A stretch of DNA of 64,000 bases, taken from Streptomyces sp. TLI_171. Lineage in GTDB: Bacteria > Actinomycetota > Actinomycetes > Streptomycetales > Streptomycetaceae. Location: NCBI RefSeq assembly GCF_003610255.1, contig NZ_RAPS01000001.1, forward strand, positions 5,022,001 through 5,086,000. The letters run 5' to 3'. Position numbers and translations under genes: made by a program. Below the pieces are notes generated by a model. That model did no database searches. It worked only from the letters and a program-made list of their open reading frames with translations, and was not told the DNA's origin. Of this stretch, positions 59,856-64,000 are shown one piece after another (position 1 is the first letter of the stretch; every line of letters starts with the position of its first letter).

Positions 59856-60615
59856 GCAGCCCGAACCGTCGGACCTCGGACTGTCCGGGAAGACCGCGGT
59901 CGTCACCGGCGCGTCCCGCGGCGTCGGGCTGGCGGTCGCCCGCCGGCTCTGCGCCGGGGGCGCCCGGGTGGTCGTCAACTACGCGCACTCCGAGCAGGAC
60001 GCCGAACGGGCCGTCGAGCAGTTGGCCGGCCTCAAGGGCGAGGCCGTCGCCGTCCGCGCCGACGTCACCACCGCCGAAGGGCTGGACGCGCTGCTCGGCG
60101 CGGTCCGCGAGCGCTACGGCCGGCTCGACGTGTTCGTCCACAACGCGGCCCCGTGGCGGCCCACCCAGGCCGTCGGCGGCGACGCCGCCGCGGTCACCGC
60201 CGCCGTCGGCGCCGCCCTCGACCCGCTGCTGCGCGGCGCCGCCGGGATCGCCGACCTGATGGCCGGCGGCCCCGGGCGGATCGTCGCGATCTCCAGCAGC
60301 GGCGCCCGCTCGGTGGTGCCCCGCTACGTCGGCGCGGGCGTCGCCAAGGCCGCGCTGGAGAGCCTGGTGCGCTACCTGGCGGTCGAGCTCGCTGGCCGCG
60401 GCATCACCGTCAACGCGGTCTCCACCGCGAAGCTCGACAAGGGCCCGGCCACCCCGCAGCCCGAGGTCGCGGCGGTGCTCGCCGCCCGCACCCCCGCCGG
60501 CCGGCTCACCACGCCCGAGGACCTGGCCGACGTCGTCGCGCTGCTCTGCAGCCCCGAGGCGGCCTGGCTGCACGGCCAGACCGTCACCGCCGACGGCGGG
60601 CTCGGCCTGCTGTGA
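59848..60615 (+). CDS. SDR with enoyl-reductase-like YX6K active site
   Basis: 255 residues. Cofactor motif VVTGASRGVGLAVARRL, ISSSGARSVVPRYVGAGVAK: the Tyr (codon 60325) and Lys (60346) are seven residues apart, the Y-x6-K spacing of FabI/FabL enoyl reductases rather than the YxxxK of ketoreductases. The C terminus TVTADGGLGLL is SDR-typical. Could reduce a C=C of the polyketide or a tailored acyl group; substrate unknown. GTG overlaps the preceding stop by 8 bases. Confidence 0.88.
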   Translation: MSEQPEPSDLGLSGKTAVVTGASRGVGLAVARRLCAGGARVVVNYAHSEQDAERAVEQLAGLKGEAVAVRADVTTAEGLDALLGAVRERYGRLDVFVHNAAPWRPTQAVGGDAAAVTAAVGAALDPLLRGAAGIADLMAGGPGRIVAISSSGARSVVPRYVGAGVAKAALESLVRYLAVELAGRGITVNAVSTAKLDKGPATPQPEVAAVLAARTPAGRLTTPEDLADVVALLCSPEAAWLHGQTVTADGGLGLL

Positions 60616-60653
60616 CCGACCCACCGCACCCGCACCGATCGAGAGGAAGCGAG

Positions 60654-61889
60654 ATGAGCGAGGAGGACGCCGGCCGCCGGGCCGACGCGGACGTCTGCGT
60701 GGTCGGCGCCGGGCCGGCCGGACTGGTGCTGGCGCTGCTGCTGCTCAAGACCGGCCTGCGGGTCGCGGTGGTCGAGCGCGCCCGCGCCCACCAGCGGGAG
60801 TTCCGCGGCGAGATCCTGCAGCCCGGCGCGATGGCGCTGCTCGACCGGCTGGGCGTGCTGGCCGGCGCCCGGGCCCGCGGCAGCCACCGGCACGACCGGT
60901 TCCGGCTGGTCGAGGGCGAGCAGGTGCTGCTCGACATCGACTACCGCCGGCTGCCCGCCCCGTACGACCACCTGCTCAGCCTGCCGCAGGCCCACCTGCT
61001 GGACGAACTGCTGCTGCACTGCGAGAAGTTCGAGGGCTTCACCTACTTCGACGGCCACCGGGTCGGCGAACTGCTGGAGGAGGAGGGACGGACCGTCGGC
61101 GTCCGGGCCGGGAAGCTCACCGTGCTGGCCCGGGTGGTGGTCGGCGCGGACGGCCGGTTCTCCAAGGTCCGCCGACTGGCCGGGATCGAGGCCGGCCGCA
61201 CCGAGGCCTTCGACCTGGACGTGCTCTGGTTCAAGCTCAAGGTGCCCGAGCGCGCCCCCGGCGAGCGCCGCGACGTGCGGGTCTTCCGCGACGGCGGCAA
61301 CCCGGTGCTCGCCTACGACTCCTTCCCGGACAGCGCGCAGATCGGCTGGACCCTTCCCCACAAGGGCTACCAGGAGGTCTCCGCGCTCGGCTTCGACCAC
61401 ATCCGCGAGCAGCTGGCGGCGGCGATCCCGCCGTACGCCGAGCTGATCCGCGCGCAGATCCGCTCGCCGCGCGACGTCAGTCTGCTGGACGTGTTCTCCG
61501 GCCGCGCCGACCGCTGGGCCAAGGACGGCCTGGTGCTGATCGGCGACGCGGCGCACACCCACAGCCCGATCGGCGCGCAGGGGATCAACCTGGCTGTCCA
61601 GGACGCGGTGGTGCTCCACCCGATCCTGGTACGGGCCCTGGCGGACGGGGACACCTCGGCCGCCCGGCTCGGCGAGTTCGAGGCCCGGCGCGGGCCGGAC
61701 ATCGCGGCGGTGATGAAGCTCCAGGGACTGCAGAGCAAGGCCATGCTGTCCCGGGGCGGAGCCGCCGCGAAGATCCGGCCCAAGCTGGCGAAGCTGGTCC
61801 AGCGCACCCCGCTGGGCCGGGTGATCCTCAACCGCATCGCCTTCGGCAACCGCGACGTGCGGATCGCCGAGGAGTGCTTCGCCGACTGA
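60654..61889 (+). CDS. FAD-dependent aromatic monooxygenase (PHBH fold)
   Basis: 411 residues. FAD motif VCVVGAGPAGLVLALLLLKT, second FAD/NADPH motif VVGADGRFSKVRRLAG, and GLVLIGDAAHTHSPIGAQGI, the class A flavin monooxygenase set. Lacks the thioredoxin-like third domain of larger polyketide hydroxylases. Likely hydroxylates the aromatic polyketide. ATG with GAGAGGAA 6-7 bases upstream; last gene of the block. Confidence 0.93.
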   Translation: MSEEDAGRRADADVCVVGAGPAGLVLALLLLKTGLRVAVVERARAHQREFRGEILQPGAMALLDRLGVLAGARARGSHRHDRFRLVEGEQVLLDIDYRRLPAPYDHLLSLPQAHLLDELLLHCEKFEGFTYFDGHRVGELLEEEGRTVGVRAGKLTVLARVVVGADGRFSKVRRLAGIEAGRTEAFDLDVLWFKLKVPERAPGERRDVRVFRDGGNPVLAYDSFPDSAQIGWTLPHKGYQEVSALGFDHIREQLAAAIPPYAELIRAQIRSPRDVSLLDVFSGRADRWAKDGLVLIGDAAHTHSPIGAQGINLAVQDAVVLHPILVRALADGDTSAARLGEFEARRGPDIAAVMKLQGLQSKAMLSRGGAAAKIRPKLAKLVQRTPLGRVILNRIAFGNRDVRIAEECFAD

Positions 61890-61898
61890 GCGGAGCCC

Positions 61899-61953
61899 CA
61901 CCAACGACGGGCGCCCCCCGGTGCGATCCACCGGGCGGGCGCCCGTCGTGGTG
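61899..61953. terminator. bidirectional hairpin terminator at the right cluster border
   Basis: ACGACGGGCGCCC and CCGGTG pair with CACCGG and GGGCGCCCGTCGT around a short loop, between the convergent monooxygenase and PH-domain genes. Confidence 0.8.
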
Positions 61954-61963
61954 TGCCGGACCG

Positions 61964-63436
61964 TCACTCACGCACGAGGAACGGCGCGAGCAGACCGGGC
62001 AGCACCTCCTCGGCCAGGCCGGGCAGCAACTCCTCCGGCAGGTCCGGCAGCCGGTAGCCCTTGCGGCCGGCCGCCGTGGTCGCGGTCAGCGTCACCAGCC
62101 CGGCCCGCCGCCCGCCCCGGGTGCGGCGCAGGTTCCACCCGATCACGCCCTCGCCGGCCAGCACGGTGCGCCGGCGCAGCAGCGAACCGCTCCGGATCAC
62201 CAGGCGCCCGTCCGCCACGGCGTGGCCGAGCGAACAGTGCCGGTCCAGCGCCACCGCCCCCGCCAGCGGCAGCGCCGCCACCCACACCGCCGGCGCCCAC
62301 AGCGGCAGCCGGCCGGCCGCCACGGCCGCGCCGAGCACCGCCGCCGCCCCCGCCCAGCCGCCCAGCGCCCTGGTCAGCCGCCGGGTCCGGGCCCGCGGGC
62401 CGTGCCCGGTGAGCGGCCCGGACAGCGCCGCGTCGCCGCCCAGCACCCGCGCCGCCACGGCCAGCGCGGCGCGCCGCGGCACCGCCGGGGCCAGCGCGGG
62501 ACCGCTCCGTTCGCGCGCCGAGGCGGTGGCCACGGCCGTGAGGCGTGCGCCGCCGAACAGCCGCATCGGCAGGCTCTCCGTCAGTTCGACGCCGTACACC
62601 CGGCGCTTCTCCAGGGTGGTCGTGCGCCGGTTCAGCAGCCCGTGTCCGATCTCCAGCGCGCCGTTCGGGAGCTGCCGCAGCGCGAAGGCGCCGGCGCGCT
62701 CGGCGAAGGTCAGCAGGTTGATCGCGGTGGCGGCGAGCAGCAGCACCAGCGGCAGCCGCACCGGCAGCGGGCCGAGCGCCCGGGCGTGCAGCAGGGCGTC
62801 CACCAGCGCGCCGATCGGGGTCTGCCGCAGCGGGCCGGCCAGCGGGCCGGTCAGCGCCAGGGCGGAGGCCAGCACCGGGGCGAACCCGGCCGCGGCGAGC
62901 GGCGCGAAGCGGAACCAGCCGGGACGGAAGCGCAGCAGCTCGACGCCCTGCCGCGGGCCGTCGGCGGCGCCGTCGCCGTCGCCGAGCAGCGCCGCGCGCA
63001 GTTCCAGCGCCTCCGGGCGGGCCAGCGCGTCCAGCCGCAGGCCCTCGCCGCGGCGCTGCGCGGCCCGGCCGGTGCCGACGGTGACGGCGGCCAGGCCGAG
63101 CACCCGGTGGGCGGCGCCGGCGTGCAGGTCGACGGTGCGCACCCGGTCGGCGGGGACGGTGATGTGACGGCGGATCAGCAGGCCGTGCCGCAGCTCCACC
63201 AGGTCGGCCCCGACCCGGTAGCGGGTGGTCCACCAGCGCAGCAGTCCGGCGCCGATCGCCAGCGCGGTGACGGCCCACGCCCAGGAGTTGTGGTGGCCGC
63301 CGTGCAGCACGACGGCGGGCAGCACCAGCGGCAGCACCTTGGGCAGTTCCCGGACCGGGTGGACCAGCAGCATCCGCGGGCTGAGCCGCCGCCAGCCCTC
63401 GGCGTCCACCGCGGTCGCGGCTGCGGCGGCGGTCAC
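61964..63436 (-). CDS. bacterial PH-domain membrane protein (YdbT-like)
   Basis: 490 residues. Several hydrophobic segments (for example PLVLPAVVLHGG, LPVRLPLVLLLAATAIN, AAAVLGAAVAAGRLP) alternate with bacterial pleckstrin-homology (bPH2) stretches: RVGADLVELRHGLLIRRHIT, LEIGHGLLNRRTTTLEKRRV and RLVIRSGSLLRRRTVLAGEG. Function unknown in detail; YdbS/YdbT pairs are membrane proteins of stress or antimicrobial tolerance in Bacillus. GTG overlaps the stop of the upstream PH protein (GTGA). Outside the biosynthetic region by its opposite direction and conserved pairing. Confidence 0.87.
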   Translation of the reverse strand: MTAAAAATAVDAEGWRRLSPRMLLVHPVRELPKVLPLVLPAVVLHGGHHNSWAWAVTALAIGAGLLRWWTTRYRVGADLVELRHGLLIRRHITVPADRVRTVDLHAGAAHRVLGLAAVTVGTGRAAQRRGEGLRLDALARPEALELRAALLGDGDGAADGPRQGVELLRFRPGWFRFAPLAAAGFAPVLASALALTGPLAGPLRQTPIGALVDALLHARALGPLPVRLPLVLLLAATAINLLTFAERAGAFALRQLPNGALEIGHGLLNRRTTTLEKRRVYGVELTESLPMRLFGGARLTAVATASARERSGPALAPAVPRRAALAVAARVLGGDAALSGPLTGHGPRARTRRLTRALGGWAGAAAVLGAAVAAGRLPLWAPAVWVAALPLAGAVALDRHCSLGHAVADGRLVIRSGSLLRRRTVLAGEGVIGWNLRRTRGGRRAGLVTLTATTAAGRKGYRLPDLPEELLPGLAEEVLPGLLAPFLVRE

Positions 63437-63969
63437 GTGGCGTCCCCCGTGCCGGACCTGGCGGCCTCGGTGAGGGCGGCGGCGAGCTCCGCCGCGGTTC
63501 CCTCCGCCAGACCGCGGATCTTCAGCGGGCCGGCCGAGGAGGCGGTGGTGACGGTGACCGTGGTGAGGCCCAGCCGGCGCTCCAGCGGTCCGCGTTCGTG
63601 GTCGACGGTCTGCACCCGGGCGATCGGCGCGATCCGCCACTCCTCGACCAGCCAGCCGGTCCGGACGCAGATCGCGTCGGCGGTGGTCTCCCAGCGGTGC
63701 ACGGCGTAGCGGCGGCGCGGCATCAGCGCCAGGTGGGCGGCGGCCGCGGGCAGCGCGCAGGCGAGGACGAGCAGGGCGGGCCGGGCGGTCCGGTCCGGGC
63801 CGAACTGCTGAAGGGCCGTCAGCCCGGCCGCGAGCAGCAGCCAGCCGCCCAGCGCGCGGAGCGTCCAGTAGCGCACGGCGCGCGGGTCGACCCGGTGCTC
63901 GGGCGGTCGCAGTCCCGGTGCCCGGGCGGGTAGTCCGGCGCCGGGCGGGGCGGTGGTGGTGTCAGACAT
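63433..63969 (-). CDS. bacterial PH-domain membrane protein (YdbS-like)
   Basis: 178 residues: cytoplasmic Pro/Ala-rich N terminus, two membrane helices (about 35-80), then one bPH2 domain (YAVHRWETTADAICVRTGWL, IAPIARVQTVDHERGPLERR). Small partner of the downstream, translationally coupled PH protein. ATG at 63969; the last 31 bases of the window are its upstream region. Confidence 0.87.
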   Translation of the reverse strand: MSDTTTAPPGAGLPARAPGLRPPEHRVDPRAVRYWTLRALGGWLLLAAGLTALQQFGPDRTARPALLVLACALPAAAAHLALMPRRRYAVHRWETTADAICVRTGWLVEEWRIAPIARVQTVDHERGPLERRLGLTTVTVTTASSAGPLKIRGLAEGTAAELAAALTEAARSGTGDAT

Positions 63970-64000
63970 GCGGGCGAGGATCGCGCACGCGTGGCGCGGC

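Overview
The window is high-GC actinobacterial DNA of Streptomyces/Kitasatospora type. Coding third positions are almost all G or C, GTG starts and 4-base stop/start overlaps are common, TTA codons are rare, and the gene families are streptomycete. The genus was not resolved. About 56 protein genes are supported. No rRNA, tRNA, CRISPR array, insertion sequence or phage gene was seen.

Left part (1-35.3 kb) is housekeeping chromosome. From memory its order resembles the sdaA-glyA-gcvH-gcvT to gatCAB stretch of Streptomyces coelicolor. It holds two tandem L,D-transpeptidases, an anti-sigma-type ATPase with a TTA codon, a serine/glycine block (gcvT, gcvH, glyA, sdaA on the minus strand, headed by a tandem glycine riboswitch), two SseB-domain proteins and an oligopeptide ABC operon. 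Next come a DUF6891-like protein, a ferritin-like protein, a TRIC-type channel whose 3' end overlaps an IclR regulator, a cysteine desulfurase, a MarR/MFS pair, mnmA, a LOG-family protein, an SDR, a MetE-type methyltransferase, ligA, a GGDEF/EAL protein and gatC-gatA-(79 aa membrane protein)-gatB.

Right part (35.4-61.9 kb) is a biosynthetic region with two recognisable arms. The first arm runs from a large LuxR regulator through a small membrane protein, a fatty acyl-AMP ligase, an acyl-CoA dehydrogenase, a phosphopantetheinyl transferase and a response regulator. Facing it on the minus strand is a TOMM (azol(in)e-peptide) operon: a 57-residue candidate precursor, a fused RRE/E1-like/YcaO cyclodehydratase, a SagB-type dehydrogenase and a sensor kinase. 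The second arm is a type II polyketide block: a SARP activator, a cyclase-family hydrolase, a thioesterase, KS-alpha, chain length factor, ACP, a SnoaL-like protein (opposite strand), a ketoreductase, a didomain aromatase/cyclase, an acyl ligase fused to two ABM domains, an enoyl-reductase-like SDR and a flavin monooxygenase. Two bacterial-PH-domain proteins close the window.

The most notable points are a TOMM peptide system next to, or merged with, an aromatic type II PKS and a fatty acid activation module; direct repeats at exact 11-bp period upstream of the SARP gene and of two PKS operons; a one-base gap in the KS-alpha gene that moves its last ~55 codons out of frame; and TTA codons in two regulatory genes. 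Whether the arms make one hybrid compound or two products cannot be decided from sequence alone.
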